Source of the DNA: a bacterium 1XD42-76
GTDB lineage: Bacteria; Bacillota; Clostridia; Lachnospirales; Lachnospiraceae
Length of the DNA stretch: 64,000 nucleotides
NCBI GenBank assembly: GCA_009917545.1
Contig: QZDW01000003.1
Location: 62,001-126,000 of the forward strand
Direction: 5' to 3'
Positions 52,103-63,112 of the stretch are shown here, in pieces; position 1 is the stretch's first letter, and each line of letters opens with the position of its first letter. The translations under genes were made by a program, and so were the position numbers. The notes beneath the pieces are model-generated. The model saw only the letters and a program-made list of their open reading frames with translations, ran no database searches and was not told where the DNA came from.

Positions 52103-52504
52103 ATGAAATTGATCGTCGGAGGAGCGTATCAGGGGAAGCTTGGTTTCGCGGTCCGCCTTGCCAAAAGTACAGACGTGGCAGACGGATGTTCGGATTCTCT
52201 GGAAGCGGCATTGGAAAGGAAAATTATCAACCATCTGCATGAATATATCCGGCGTTTCTGTACACTGGAAGAAGGGGACGCCGAGGCAGAGACGAAACGC
52301 TTTATTGAGACAATGATAGAGAAAAACGGGCAGGCGGTTATTGTGTGTAATGAACTGGGATGCGGTATCGTCCCGGCTGTTTCGTCTGACCGGATGTGGC
52401 GTGAGCTGACCGGAACGGCCTGTCAGCGGCTGGCAGAGCAGTCGGATGAGGTGTTTCGTGTTGTGTGCGGCCTGCCGCAGAGGCTGAAAGGCGGTACGGT
52501 ATGA
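52103..52504 (+). CDS. Short CobU-like protein with altered P-loop
   Basis: A 133-residue protein, about two thirds the length of CobU. The start MKLIVGGAYQGKLGFAVRLA has the CobU beginning, but the Ser/Thr of the P-loop (GxxxxGKS/T) is Leu. The C-terminal VIVCNELGCGIVPAVSSDRMWRELTGTACQRLAEQSDEVFRVVCGLPQRL matches CobU, while the middle with the guanylylated His is shortened. It may be an alternative kinase or a non-catalytic partner. It lies 99 bases after cobU and overlaps cobD by 4. Confidence 0.75.
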   Translation: MKLIVGGAYQGKLGFAVRLAKSTDVADGCSDSLEAALERKIINHLHEYIRRFCTLEEGDAEAETKRFIETMIEKNGQAVIVCNELGCGIVPAVSSDRMWRELTGTACQRLAEQSDEVFRVVCGLPQRLKGGTV

Positions 52505-53607
52505 GGTACGGGCACGGCGGGGATATCTATACGAATCAGGGGATCCGGCTGGACTTTTCTATTAATGTCAATCCGCTTGGAATGCCGGATTTTGTAAAAA
52601 GGGCAGCAGAAGAAAGCATTGTTCTCTGCGGCCATTATCCGGATCCCGGCTGTGGGAGATTAAGAAAGGCTGCGGCAGAGCGGTATCAGGTGGGGGAGGA
52701 GACGTTGATCTTTGGAAACGGAGCAGCGGAGCTCATTTTTACATCTGTACAGGCACTGCGGCCTGCCAGTGCAGTTCTCATGGCTCCCGGTTTTACGGAA
52801 TATGAGGATGCCCTGAAAACAGTGGGAGCGAAGCTGAATTTCTTCTATTTAAAAGAAAAAGACGGATTTGAACTTAAGACAGAGCGTTATCTGGAATTCC
52901 TGGAAGAGAGGAAACCGGAGCTCATTTTTCTGTGTAATCCCTCGAATCCTCTGGGAAAAGCACTCGAAGCAAAGGCGGGGAGCCGGATTTTGGAATATTG
53001 CAGGGAGCACAATATTTTTGTGATCGCGGATGAATGTTTCCTGGAATTTCTGCCGGAAGCAAAAGCGCGTTCCTTCCTGGCAGAGGTAAGGAAAGGAAAC
53101 AAGGGGCTTCTGGTGCTAAAAGCCCTGACAAAGACATTCGCGATGCCTGGTCTGCGGCTGGGATACGGCTTTTGTGCCGACAGGCTGCTTCTTGACAGGA
53201 TCGAGTGTCTGCTCCAGCCCTGGAATGTGTCAATTCCAGCCCAGGAGGCGGGGGCGGCGGCGTTTTCCGGCAATATGGAAGGATTCCTTTTTGAGACAAT
53301 GAGGCTTTTATCTACAGAGCGGCCGTTCCTGATCGAAAAGATGGCAGCGGCCGGTTTTCAGACATTTAGCCCGGAGGGTAATTTTATCCTTTTTCGTGAT
53401 CTGCCGGGCAGGCCTGCGCATCGTCTTTACCAGGATTTGCTGGAGCAGGGGATTCTCATTCGTTCCTGCGGCAATTTCCGGGGGCTCGGCGGGACATATT
53501 ACCGGATCTGTGTCAGGCGCAGGAAGGAAAATGCAGAGCTTTTGCAGGCGCTTGATACGGCTGCAGACAAGGGGAAATGTGCTGTCATAAATGACGGCCC
53601 TCTGTAG
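52501..53607 (+). CDS. cobD: Threonine-phosphate decarboxylase, CobD-like
   Basis: CobD makes aminopropanol phosphate, the linker of cobalamin, from threonine phosphate with PLP. The 368-residue product starts at ATG 52501, overlapping the previous stop; the longer start at 52465 is less likely. The N-terminus YGHGGDIY and LDFSINVNPLG are typical, as is NPNNPxG-like FLCNPSNPLGKAL. The PLP Lys lies in LKALTKTFAMPGLRLGYGF (about residue 213). The aspartate aminotransferase fold can confuse this with histidinol-phosphate aminotransferase; the cobalamin context and the GHGGD start favour CobD. A hairpin GCCGG/CCGGC follows. Confidence 0.9.
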   Translation: MRYGHGGDIYTNQGIRLDFSINVNPLGMPDFVKRAAEESIVLCGHYPDPGCGRLRKAAAERYQVGEETLIFGNGAAELIFTSVQALRPASAVLMAPGFTEYEDALKTVGAKLNFFYLKEKDGFELKTERYLEFLEERKPELIFLCNPSNPLGKALEAKAGSRILEYCREHNIFVIADECFLEFLPEAKARSFLAEVRKGNKGLLVLKALTKTFAMPGLRLGYGFCADRLLLDRIECLLQPWNVSIPAQEAGAAAFSGNMEGFLFETMRLLSTERPFLIEKMAAAGFQTFSPEGNFILFRDLPGRPAHRLYQDLLEQGILIRSCGNFRGLGGTYYRICVRRRKENAELLQALDTAADKGKCAVINDGPL

Positions 53608-53752
53608 AAGCCGGGTATTTTACTGCCGGCAGACAGGGCATATGCTTTAGCTCCGTAACGGTACAGGCTCATGACGGACCAGAGGGATGATCTGTCATGG
53701 TATGAACCATGGCGGTTTATGCCGCCGGTAGTAAAAAAGATGAAATACCATA

Positions 53753-53781
53753 TTGCAGAATGTGGACAAAGCTGTTATACT
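53753..53781 (+). promoter_or_regulatory. Promoter of guaB
   Basis: TTGCAG (53753-53758), 17 bases, TATACT (53776-53781), about 62 bases before guaB. The preceding gap from 53608 holds only small hairpins (GGCGG/CCGCC near 53711). Confidence 0.65.
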
Positions 53782-53816
53782 CTATGAAAATAATCGAAGT
53801 GACGTAACAGGTGTGA

Positions 53817-55298
<1,482 letters not shown>

Positions 55299-55352
55299 GC
55301 ATAATCATTCGGATGTCTGAATGACTGTGAGGAAACAGGAAACCATATAAGA

Positions 55353-55457
55353 ACAGGGGCCGTTGCAAAATGCAGCTATGATACAATATGTGGATGATCT
55401 CTGCGGATTTCAAGCACGATCTGTTGTGTCAGGCAATCATTCTGCAACGGCCCCTGT
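55353..55457. repeat. 105-bp long inverted repeat, MITE-like (family 2, copy 1)
   Basis: Left arm 55353-55372 (ACAGGGGCCGTTGCAAAATG) and right arm 55438-55457 are complements with one mismatch, and the interior is loosely palindromic too. The ends resemble IS6-family termini (GG..CTGTTGCAAA). It has no coding capacity and no T-tract. It may help end guaB transcription or be a non-autonomous element. Confidence 0.7.
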
Positions 55458-55503
55458 CACTGTATTAGGGGCTGTGACTGACAGCATGGTATGGCTTTAC
55501 TGC

Positions 55504-56406
55504 TTACTCTTCCCTGACCGGGGCATGCTCGCAGGAACGTTTTGATATCAGGCTGTGACTGCGCGGATCAAGATTCACGGGCAGCAATGTATATATGGCA
55601 GAGCTTTCGCCGACCGTATAACGGTCACAGTATTGCGTATAGACCATATTTTTCATGATGTACAGAAAATCAGCCGTGTATTTTTCTCGCAGGGCCTCCA
55701 GATCGTCGAGTGAATCTCCTGGTTTCACAGGAGTGCAGAATTCCTGCATCGCGCCTTTGTGCCGGATTTCAAGAATCGAAAGCGGCATGCCGTAGGCATC
55801 GACCCAGTATTCGTTGTTGGTGATATCAAGCATAATCCATTTATTTCGACTGCTGTCCCAGAGCTCGTTGACAACGTGGCAGTCTCTGTCATAGAGCGAG
55901 TTCGGCATGATCCAGACTTTGCGGGAATAGATCCCGAGTGCCAGACACATTTCGTTGAGAATCTGTGCTTTGCACCTGCAGTTGATACCCTGGTTTTTGT
56001 TATCCAGGCTGTATTCCAGGAGAGACAGGGCATTGATTTCAATATGGTTGTCAAAATTACTCTCATGGCGCAGCCGGGGAGCAAATTCATCCATCAGGCG
56101 CAGGCCTTTCTCAAATTCTGAACCGTCCCCGGCGATTGAAACAATTCCATATGTCCCAATGAGCTGTTGATACGCTTCATTTTCAAAGTCATAAATGAAT
56201 TTGTAATCAATCCCGTCCCGAAACGCCAGATCGTTATGCAGGATGCCGGTTGTCATGATCTGAATCTGATCAATCGTCTGTAAGTAGCTGTCAAATTTCC
56301 AGACCGTGAGGTAGAAATTAAACCCGAGACTGACGAGCAGTGAAATGCCGAGCATGGCGACGGCGATGACGGACAGCATTTTTTTACGGTTTTTCGGATG
56401 CTTCAT
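55504..56406 (-). CDS. Membrane-anchored transglutaminase-like protein
   Basis: A 300-residue protein starting at the ATG at 56406, which follows GGGAGGGAACGATAC; the frame up to 56490 adds 28 residues without a site. One N-terminal helix (MLSVIAVAMLGISLLVSLGFNF) anchors it outward. The transglutaminase-like triad appears as Cys in GINCRCKAQILNEMCLALGI, His in RDCHVVNELWD and Asp in KWIMLDITNNEYW. Members act as peptidases or cross-linkers on surface proteins, but substrate is unknown. It stands alone. Confidence 0.82.
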   Translation of the reverse strand: MKHPKNRKKMLSVIAVAMLGISLLVSLGFNFYLTVWKFDSYLQTIDQIQIMTTGILHNDLAFRDGIDYKFIYDFENEAYQQLIGTYGIVSIAGDGSEFEKGLRLMDEFAPRLRHESNFDNHIEINALSLLEYSLDNKNQGINCRCKAQILNEMCLALGIYSRKVWIMPNSLYDRDCHVVNELWDSSRNKWIMLDITNNEYWVDAYGMPLSILEIRHKGAMQEFCTPVKPGDSLDDLEALREKYTADFLYIMKNMVYTQYCDRYTVGESSAIYTLLPVNLDPRSHSLISKRSCEHAPVREE

Positions 56407-56659
56407 GTATCGTTCCCTCCCATTCAGTGCAGCTGCCGGGAGAAAATGATGGTTCCGGGCAGCAGATTTCGTAAACGGAATGTTTTCCATTTCCGATTAT
56501 AAACCGGTAAGGCAGATTTTTCAAGAGAGTTGCGTCTATTGCCGGCAGTGATAGAACATTACCGGTTGCATTTTACAGCAGGGCAGTTATAATAAAATAG
56601 TAGCAGGTTTTTCAAGTCAAATCAACGTGATACAAAGGGAAAGAGATGAGGAAGAAGCA

Positions 56660-57571
56660 ATGGATAATTTTTTGAGAATGTTGTCAACGCAGGCAATTAT
56701 GTTTACTTATATGTGCGTGGGCTGGTACTGCAGCAAAAGGGATATCATTGACAGGAAAACGCAGTCGAGACTGACGGACTTTGTTCTGCGCATTACCCTG
56801 CCCTGTATGATTTTTAATTCCTTTCAGATCAACCTGACGATGGAGCTTTTAAAACAGGCATCCCAGTGCCTCGTGGCAGCATTTCTGATCTGCTTTCTGG
56901 CATGGATAGCCGGAAAATGGATCTACAATATGTACCCGGCAGAGCGTCGCTGTATTCTCCGTTATGCCACACTCGTAAATAATTCCGGATTCCTGGGCCT
57001 TCCTATTGTATCGGCGGTATTGGGGGAGGAAGGGCTTCTTCTGGCAGCGATTTTTATCATCCCCAACCGTATCTTTATGTGGACTGCGGGCATGGCGATG
57101 TTTACGGATTCCTCTGACGGGAAATCCGTATTTAAGAAGGTCATGCTGAATCCCTGTATCATCGCCGTATTCCTGGGAATTTTCCGGAGTGTGGTAAATC
57201 TTCCGCTTCCTGAATTTGCCACTAAGGCCTTAAGCGGGCTTGGGAGCGCCACCACGCCGCTTTCTATGGTGTTAATCGGGACAATGATGACAGCGCTGAC
57301 GTTCCAGTCTTTTAAGGATCTGAGTACGGTTTATCTGGGAGTCGTACGGCTTCTTATCCTCCCTCTTGTATCGCTTGTACTCCTCAGACTAATGGGAGCA
57401 GATGCGACTCTGACAGCCTGTGGTGTGATTTTGACGGCAATGCCTGCAGGAAGCACGACGGCGCTTTTGGCAGATAAGTACGGTGCGGATGCAGTCTACG
57501 GCACAAAATGTACAGTGACGAATACGCTGTTTTCGATTGCGACGATTCCTTTGATTACATTACTTGTGTAA
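56660..57571 (+). CDS. AEC family transporter (auxin efflux carrier type)
   Basis: A 303-residue membrane protein from ATG 56660 (site GAGGAAGA). It has about ten helices in two sets of five, as usual in the AEC family, with MFTYMCVGWYCSKRDII at the start and ATLVNNSGFLGLPIVSAVLGEEGLLLAAIF, a conserved segment, near residue 110. The second half has a matching GVILTAMPAGSTTALLADKYG. Bacterial members export or import organic acids such as malate; the substrate here is unknown. Confidence 0.88.
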   Translation: MDNFLRMLSTQAIMFTYMCVGWYCSKRDIIDRKTQSRLTDFVLRITLPCMIFNSFQINLTMELLKQASQCLVAAFLICFLAWIAGKWIYNMYPAERRCILRYATLVNNSGFLGLPIVSAVLGEEGLLLAAIFIIPNRIFMWTAGMAMFTDSSDGKSVFKKVMLNPCIIAVFLGIFRSVVNLPLPEFATKALSGLGSATTPLSMVLIGTMMTALTFQSFKDLSTVYLGVVRLLILPLVSLVLLRLMGADATLTACGVILTAMPAGSTTALLADKYGADAVYGTKCTVTNTLFSIATIPLITLLV

Positions 57572-57618
57572 AAGGGGTATCATAAACTTTGGTAAAGAAT
57601 CGGGTGAGGTGAGAGAAT

Positions 57619-57762
57619 TTGCAGGGAAGAAAGAAACTGCCAATCGGCATTGAGAGCTTCGAAGAAATTCGCAGAGAGAATTTTTATTATGTAGATAAAA
57701 GCAGCCTGATCCGGGAACTGCTTGACAGCCTTGTGATCTCCGCAGAAAACGCTGCAAAGTGA
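57619..57762 (+). pseudogene. N-terminal remnant of an AAA-ATPase/DUF1703-type protein
   Basis: A TTG at 57619 after GGTGAGG opens 47 codons: KKLPIGIESFEEIRRENFYY and VDKSSLIRELLDS are the typical start of the AAA-ATPase-like/PD-(D/E)XK proteins common in gut anaerobes (full length above 500 residues). The next residues do not match and a stop follows. The family 2 repeat starts 31 bases later, so the gene may have been cut down by a rearrangement at that repeat. Confidence 0.7.
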
Positions 57763-57792
57763 AGTCTGCTCCATGTGCATGCTCTGGAAAAT

Positions 57793-57895
57793 GACGGGGC
57801 TGTTGCAAAGTACAGATGATATACGATATATGGCTGATGTCCATGAGTTTCAAAACCATATTTTGTATACAGCTGCTATTTTGCAACAGCCCGTC
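57793..57895. repeat. 103-bp long inverted repeat, MITE-like (family 2, copy 2)
   Basis: Left arm GACGGGGCTGTTGCAAAGT (57793-57811) and right arm ATTTTGCAACAGCCCGTC (57878-57895) pair with one bulged G. The interior parallels copy 1 (TGATATAC... versus TGATACAA..., with TTTCAA at the centre). A CC-to-CT change in one arm is matched by a GG-to-AG change in the other relative to copy 1. Confidence 0.7.
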
Positions 57896-57950
57896 CATCG
57901 GGGTCAGACTCTCAACTCTTCAGCCGTGATATGCCGCATGCGTTTCTTTC

Positions 57951-59690
57951 TTATCCGCGATAACGGTTCAGGCAGGCAAAGAGCTCCTGTATCCTTGGTT
58001 TTGCCAGTCCGCAGGGGATGTAGGAGCTGCAGAACGGTTCCCAGCCCTTTTCCTCAAGCGTATGGTAGATAGTCTGTACGATCTGACGCACCGTCCGTTT
58101 CCCGTCGATCGTCTGTTCCAGGCCGAAACGCAGAAGATGCGCCAGGGCATTCGTCTGTTCGGAATCGGCGAGCTGTTCCACATAACGCAGATCAACCGTC
58201 TCCCTGTCAATGGAGAAGGAGTCACGTCCAAAGGTCTTAAGTTTCTTATGTTCTTGTACAAAGTGTTCCGCTGTTCTTGTGCGTCCATACCCCCTTCCCC
58301 GCGCTTCCGACTTTTTGTCATTCTTTGCCGGAGGGAGAGTACGCGTAAATTCCGGAATCCGGAAATCCGGAGCCTGGGTCCTGGGAGCCGTGCGCCCGGC
58401 ACACAGGGATTTCACGGATTCTGTGATGTCAATCGGGCGGTAGCAGTCCATCTGAATGATCGTATCCGCGATGTAGAAAAAGGCTCCGGAGCTTCCGGCA
58501 ACGAGGATCGTGGAAATTCCGGCATTCCGGTACAGATCCACGGCGCGCTCCAGAAACGGGGTGATGGGCTCTTTTTTACGGCTGATGACCTGCTGCATGA
58601 ATTCGTCGCGCAGCATGAAGTTCGTGGCAGAGGTATCTTCGTCGATCAGAAAGAGATTCGTGTGCGCTTCCATGCCTTCGATCACGCCGGCTGCCTGTGA
58701 GGTGCTTCCGCTGGCGTCAGGAGTTGAAAATGAGGCGGTATCCTTTCCGTTGGGAAGATCGTTGATAAAAAGTGAGATATCTACATTCTGGATGGAGCGC
58801 CCATCCTCGGCGCGCAGCTTGACAGCTGTGTTATCAGTGATGACGAATTCCCGGCCGTCTCCGGTGATATGATTGTAGACACCCATCTGAAGCGCCTCCA
58901 AGAGCGTGGACTTTCCGTGGTAGCCGCCGCCCACAATCAGAGTGATCCCCTTTGGCACTGCCATACCTTTCACCTCTCCTCTGTGAGGAAGGCAGATCGT
59001 CTGTTCCATCGAAGCGGGAGCGGCAAAGGGGACACTGTCCTTTAAAGGAAGGTCGGAAATGCCGCTTTTTCTTGGCAGGATGGAGCCGTTTGCCACGAAG
59101 GCGGCCAGGTTTCGTTCCTTTAAGATACTGCGCAGTGCTTCCTGATCTTCTGCAAGAAATACGGCCGCCTCCACCTTTTTCTTATCTAATTTCTGATAAT
59201 ACAGGCTGCCTGCGGCACAGGCTGGCAGAAAGTCAAAAAGGATTTTTTCGAGCTCGGAAGCTGCAATCGTGCGGCCGAAGGCGGGGAATCCCACATAGAA
59301 GCGGACGATCAGTTTCTGGGCCGTGATCTGGCAGGCACTGCGTTCTAAGACCTCCTGGCCGCAACGGGTGATGGAAAGGAGGCCGCTCTTCCCGGAGCCT
59401 TTCGTCTTGAAATTGTAATCTTCAAACTGTCTGGATAACAGCCGGGTCAGATAGTCCTGCAAAGCGATGCGCGGGCAGTCATCCATGTAATATCCGGCAG
59501 GAAAGCCGGCGGCTTTGTGGGGAATCTCCAGATGCAGGCTGGAGGGGGAGGCGAAGGGATCGCCCTGTACATGGTCTATTACGAGAACATAGTCCCCAAA
59601 CTGGTAAGCACCTGCCAGAGATTTATAGGCAGGATAGCTTTTATGGTCGATCGAGCGCAGCAATGTGCGCAATTCGCTGGATGATTTCAT
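57951..59690 (-). CDS. Predicted ATPase of the ABC class
   Basis: A 579-residue cytoplasmic protein of the uncharacterised ABC-class ATPase family. Seen are the family's N-terminal LRTLLRSIDHKSYPAYKSLAGAY, Walker A VGGGYHGKSTLLEAL near residue 255, and a Walker B region FLIDEDTSATNFMLRD near residue 345, with VAGSSGAFFYIADTIIQMD after it. There is no membrane domain. Homologues may act on DNA or RNA; the role is unknown. The ATG follows AAATAAGGAGACAGAAC. It is a single gene. Confidence 0.88.
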   Translation of the reverse strand: MKSSSELRTLLRSIDHKSYPAYKSLAGAYQFGDYVLVIDHVQGDPFASPSSLHLEIPHKAAGFPAGYYMDDCPRIALQDYLTRLLSRQFEDYNFKTKGSGKSGLLSITRCGQEVLERSACQITAQKLIVRFYVGFPAFGRTIAASELEKILFDFLPACAAGSLYYQKLDKKKVEAAVFLAEDQEALRSILKERNLAAFVANGSILPRKSGISDLPLKDSVPFAAPASMEQTICLPHRGEVKGMAVPKGITLIVGGGYHGKSTLLEALQMGVYNHITGDGREFVITDNTAVKLRAEDGRSIQNVDISLFINDLPNGKDTASFSTPDASGSTSQAAGVIEGMEAHTNLFLIDEDTSATNFMLRDEFMQQVISRKKEPITPFLERAVDLYRNAGISTILVAGSSGAFFYIADTIIQMDCYRPIDITESVKSLCAGRTAPRTQAPDFRIPEFTRTLPPAKNDKKSEARGRGYGRTRTAEHFVQEHKKLKTFGRDSFSIDRETVDLRYVEQLADSEQTNALAHLLRFGLEQTIDGKRTVRQIVQTIYHTLEEKGWEPFCSSYIPCGLAKPRIQELFACLNRYRG

Positions 59691-59790
59691 GTTCTGTCTC
59701 CTTATTTTGTGATGGCAGGGCCGATGATTCCCCGCCGTCTGACCGTTACCACTGATTATACAGGATCCGGTGAAAAAGGTCTATGAAATC

Positions 59791-59820
59791 TTGACAAAAT
59801 GTATTGGGAAAGGCTATGAT
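59791..59820 (+). promoter_or_regulatory. Promoter of nudC
   Basis: TTGACA (59791-59796), 18 bases, TATGAT (59815-59820), about 105 bases before the gene. Confidence 0.6.
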
Positions 59821-59926
59821 GATATTGCGGTCCGCATCCTGGCCGGGATTCGGCGGCGGACATAAAGGGAAGGGCAGTGCCCAAACGTTATGAATAAGCC
59901 TGGAAAGGATAAAGGAGAGATACGAC

Positions 59927-60820
59927 ATGATACAGGATATTATGCCACACCAGTTTGATCTGACATACCGGCAGCCAAAGGCAGAGGACGGCGATTATCT
60001 GCTTTACATAAAGAATAATAAAACGCTGCTGAAAAAGAGGGAGGACGGGAGCTATGAGATCCCTCTGGCAGCAGATTTTCCGGAGGAGAAAGCATGGATT
60101 GAGGAACAGGCTTATTACCTGTTTTCCATTGATAAAAAGGCGTATTTTTACATTTCTTCCATGAATCAGGGAGAGACGGAAACGTTTGAGTTCTGCCCGA
60201 CGCAGGCCTTCCGCACATTATCGCCTTTACACCAGGCATTTGCGGGCATCACGGCTACACAGATTGGGCGATGGAAGGAGAGCCGCAGATACTGCGGTCA
60301 CTGCGGCCATGAGATGAAAAACAGCGAAACGGAGCGTGCGCTCGTCTGCCCGGAGTGCGGCCAGACAGAGTATCCGAAGATCTGCCCGGCTGTTATCGTG
60401 GCGATCACGGACGGCGACCGGCTTTTGATGTCGCGTTACCGCGTAAGCCGCAGCAATTACCGCAGCTATGCGCTGATCGCCGGATTTGTGGAGATCGGTG
60501 AGACATTTGAGGATACGGTACGGCGCGAGGTAATGGAGGAGGTTGGACTTAAGGTAAAGAACGTCCGCTATTATAAGAGCCAGCCCTGGGCTTTTTCTGA
60601 TACAGAGATGATTGGCTTCTTTGCAGAGCTGGACGGCGACGATACGATTAAGCTCCAGGAGGATGAGCTTTCAGAGGCGGGATGGTTCCATCGGGATGAA
60701 ATTCCGGATGAGACGATTCTGAACAGTGTCGGCAGCGAGCTTAAAATGGTGTTCAAATACGGGAGTATGGAAAAATTCTTTGAAGCGACGGGGCTCCGGC
60801 ATCCGGTCGGGGCAGTTTAG
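59927..60820 (+). CDS. nudC: NAD+ diphosphatase (Nudix, NudC type)
   Basis: A 297-residue enzyme that hydrolyses NADH/NAD+ to NMNH and AMP and also removes NAD caps from RNA. It has a zinc ribbon, CGHCGHEMKNSETERALVCPECG (about residue 122-145), then the Nudix box GFVEIGETFEDTVRREVMEEVGL (about residue 186-208). After the box, KSQPWAFSDTEMIGFFAE matches the SQPWPFPxS motif of NudC, here as SQPWAFSDT. The start has AAAGGAGAGATACGAC. A single gene, its 3' end overlaps by 4 bases the 3' end of the lysR gene. Confidence 0.9.
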   Translation: MIQDIMPHQFDLTYRQPKAEDGDYLLYIKNNKTLLKKREDGSYEIPLAADFPEEKAWIEEQAYYLFSIDKKAYFYISSMNQGETETFEFCPTQAFRTLSPLHQAFAGITATQIGRWKESRRYCGHCGHEMKNSETERALVCPECGQTEYPKICPAVIVAITDGDRLLMSRYRVSRSNYRSYALIAGFVEIGETFEDTVRREVMEEVGLKVKNVRYYKSQPWAFSDTEMIGFFAELDGDDTIKLQEDELSEAGWFHRDEIPDETILNSVGSELKMVFKYGSMEKFFEATGLRHPVGAV

Positions 60821-61725
60821 CCTGTAGCTGCGGCACTGTCGTATGACTGGCAGTATTCCAGGAATTCACGGAGGGTATCGGACGGCTGGGCCAGATGGCA
60901 GGCGAAGCCGATGATACGGCTGGGGATGGGAACCGGCAGGGGGATCTCGATGAGTGTCCCCTTTTTTAAATCATCGGCCACGAGCTCTTTGATTACGCAG
61001 CCGATACCGATGCCAATCCTGGAAAACTCGATCAGAAGCTCCATATCTGTGACCTCCAGAAGCTGATTGACCTCAATCTGGCGCTCTGTCAGATAGGAAT
61101 CGACATGCTTGCGGCTCATGTTGCTTTGGTCTAAGAGCATGATATTGCCGGTGCGGAAAAGATCCGGCTCATCCCCTTCGCGTAAAAGCAGATGTTCCAT
61201 ATAGGAAGGGGTACAGACAAAGCCGTCATTGATTTCCATTACAGGGGAAAAGGTGAGGGCTTTTTTGACTTTGGGTTCAGCGACGAGTCCGACGTCGATT
61301 TTGTGTGCTTCCAGCATTTCCAGCGTATGGATAGTGGATTGGCTTTCGATGGAAATGTTGACATGCGGATACCGCTCGATGAATCCCTTTAAATAAGGAA
61401 GAAGAACATATTTGCAGAGCGTGTTGCTGACGCCGATCCGCAGATGACCGATATGAAAATCGCGGATGCGCCTGAGTTCGCGCTCGCCGTCATTAATGGC
61501 CTCAAAGGCAGAGCTGATATGCCGGTACAGGATGGCGCCTTCCTTTGTGAGCTGGACACCGCGTGAGTTGCGGTGGAAAAGCCGGACGCCGAGGCCCTCC
61601 TCGAGTTTATTGACCGCTTTACTGATCGCGGGCTGGCTGATATAGAGCTCTCTGGCGGCCCGGGAAATATTGCCGCAGCGCGCAACCTCGTAAAAGATCT
61701 TGTATTGAGATAAATGCGGTTCCAT
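60817..61725 (-). CDS. LysR family transcriptional regulator, probable leuCD regulator
   Basis: A 302-residue protein with the LysR helix-turn-helix, residues 1-60 (LSQYKIFYEVARCGNISRAARELYISQPAISKAVNKLEEGLGVRLFHR), and a two-lobed effector domain from about residue 90 (GHLRIGVSNTLCKYVLLPYL). It is divergent from leuC across a 105-base gap, the usual layout for a LysR regulator and its target. So it may respond to a leucine pathway intermediate such as isopropylmalate. Effector identity is inference. ATG follows GAAAGGTTATAAAT. Confidence 0.9.
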   Translation of the reverse strand: MEPHLSQYKIFYEVARCGNISRAARELYISQPAISKAVNKLEEGLGVRLFHRNSRGVQLTKEGAILYRHISSAFEAINDGERELRRIRDFHIGHLRIGVSNTLCKYVLLPYLKGFIERYPHVNISIESQSTIHTLEMLEAHKIDVGLVAEPKVKKALTFSPVMEINDGFVCTPSYMEHLLLREGDEPDLFRTGNIMLLDQSNMSRKHVDSYLTERQIEVNQLLEVTDMELLIEFSRIGIGIGCVIKELVADDLKKGTLIEIPLPVPIPSRIIGFACHLAQPSDTLREFLEYCQSYDSAAATG

Positions 61726-61830
61726 ATTTATAACCTTTCTTTATATTAGTTATTCTTATTATGTATTTCTATTATAGCTGGTTTTATGTTAGAATGTCAA
61801 TCAGATCATTAAGAGAGGGGAGCCTTCTAT

Positions 61831-63096
61831 ATGGGAATGACAATGACGCAGAAAATCCTGGCGGCACATGCAGGGTTTGATAAGGTAGAGGCAGGACAGC
61901 TGATCGAAGCCAATCTGGATATGGTACTGGGAAATGATATCACTTCCCCGGTTGCAATTAACGAGATGAAGAAGATGAAGAACCAGACGGTGTTTGATAA
62001 GGAGAAGATCGCGCTGGTGATGGATCATTTTATCCCCAATAAGGATATTAAATCCGCAGAAAACTGCAAATGCTGCCGTGATTTCGCAAGGGAACATGAG
62101 ATCGTCAATTATTTTGACGTGGGCGAGATGGGGATTGAACATGCGCTTCTCCCGGAAAAAGGCCTGGTAGTGGCCGGAGATGTGGTGATCGGCGCAGATT
62201 CGCATACATGTACCTATGGTGCGCTGGGGGCATTTTCGACCGGCGGCGGGAGCACGGACATGGCGGCCGCGATGGCGACCGGTAAAATATGGTTTAAGGT
62301 GCCGTCGGCGTTAAAATTTGTTTTGACGGGAAAGCCGTCGAAATGGGTCAGCGGTAAGGACATTATTTTACATATTATTGGACTCATCGGCGTGGACGGT
62401 GCGCTTTACCGCTCAATGGAATTTGTGGGAGACGGTATCCGGCATCTGTCGATGGATGACCGCTTTACGATCTGCAATATGGCGATTGAGGCGGGCGGCA
62501 AGAACGGTATCTTCCCGGTTGACGAGAAAGCCATTGCCTATATGAAGGAGCATGCAGACAAGCCGTATCAGGTCTATGAGGCGGATGCAGATGCCGAATA
62601 CGATGCCGAATACACAATTGATTTGTCCACATTAAAGCCGACCGTTGCATTCCCGCACCTTCCGGAGAATACAAAGGAGGTTGGAAGCTTTGGCGAGGTG
62701 AAGATTGATCAGGTTGTTATCGGCTCCTGTACGAATGGACGGATCCAGGATATCCGTCAGGCGGCAGAGATCATGAAGGGGAGGAAGGTCGCGAAGGATG
62801 TCCGCTGCATCGTGATCCCGGCAACACAGGCCATCTACCTCCAGGCTATGAGAGAGGGGCTTCTGGAGATTTTTATCGAGGCCGGGGCTGTGGTTAGTAC
62901 GCCGACCTGCGGACCGTGCCTGGGCGGCTATATGGGAATCCTGGCGGCCGGGGAGCGCTGCGTTTCGACCACGAACAGGAACTTTGTCGGCCGTATGGGG
63001 CATGTGGATTCCGAGGTATATCTGGCAAGCCCGGCAGTCGCCGCCGCCAGCGCTGTTACCGGTATGATTTCATGCCCGTGTGAGCTTGGATTATAG
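61831..63096 (+). CDS. leuC: 3-isopropylmalate dehydratase, large subunit (short type)
   Basis: LeuC and LeuD isomerise 2- to 3-isopropylmalate. The 421-residue protein is the short form of about 420 residues, like archaeal and clostridial LeuC/homoaconitase, not the 470-residue E. coli type. The 4Fe-4S ligands are the Cys in [12 protein letters not shown] (about 301) and the pair in [13 protein letters not shown] (about 361-364). [19 protein letters not shown] is also typical. It starts at ATG 61831 (GAGAGGGGAGCC). leuD follows 16 bases after its stop; leuA and leuB are not nearby. Confidence 0.94.
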   Translation: MGMTMTQKILAAHAGFDKVEAGQLIEANLDMVLGNDITSPVAINEMKKMKNQTVFDKEKIALVMDHFIPNKDIKSAENCKCCRDFAREHEIVNYFDVGEMGIEHALLPEKGLVVAGDVVIGADSHTCTYGALGAFSTGGGSTDMAAAMATGKIWFKVPSALKFVLTGKPSKWVSGKDIILHIIGLIGVDGALYRSMEFVGDGIRHLSMDDRFTICNMAIEAGGKNGIFPVDEKAIAYMKEHADKPYQVYEADADAEYDAEYTIDLSTLKPTVAFPHLPENTKEVGSFGEVKIDQVVIGSCTNGRIQDIRQAAEIMKGRKVAKDVRCIVIPATQAIYLQAMREGLLEIFIEAGAVVSTPTCGPCLGGYMGILAAGERCVSTTNRNFVGRMGHVDSEVYLASPAVAAASAVTGMISCPCELGL

Positions 63097-63112
63097 ACAG
63101 GAGGGATTTGGA

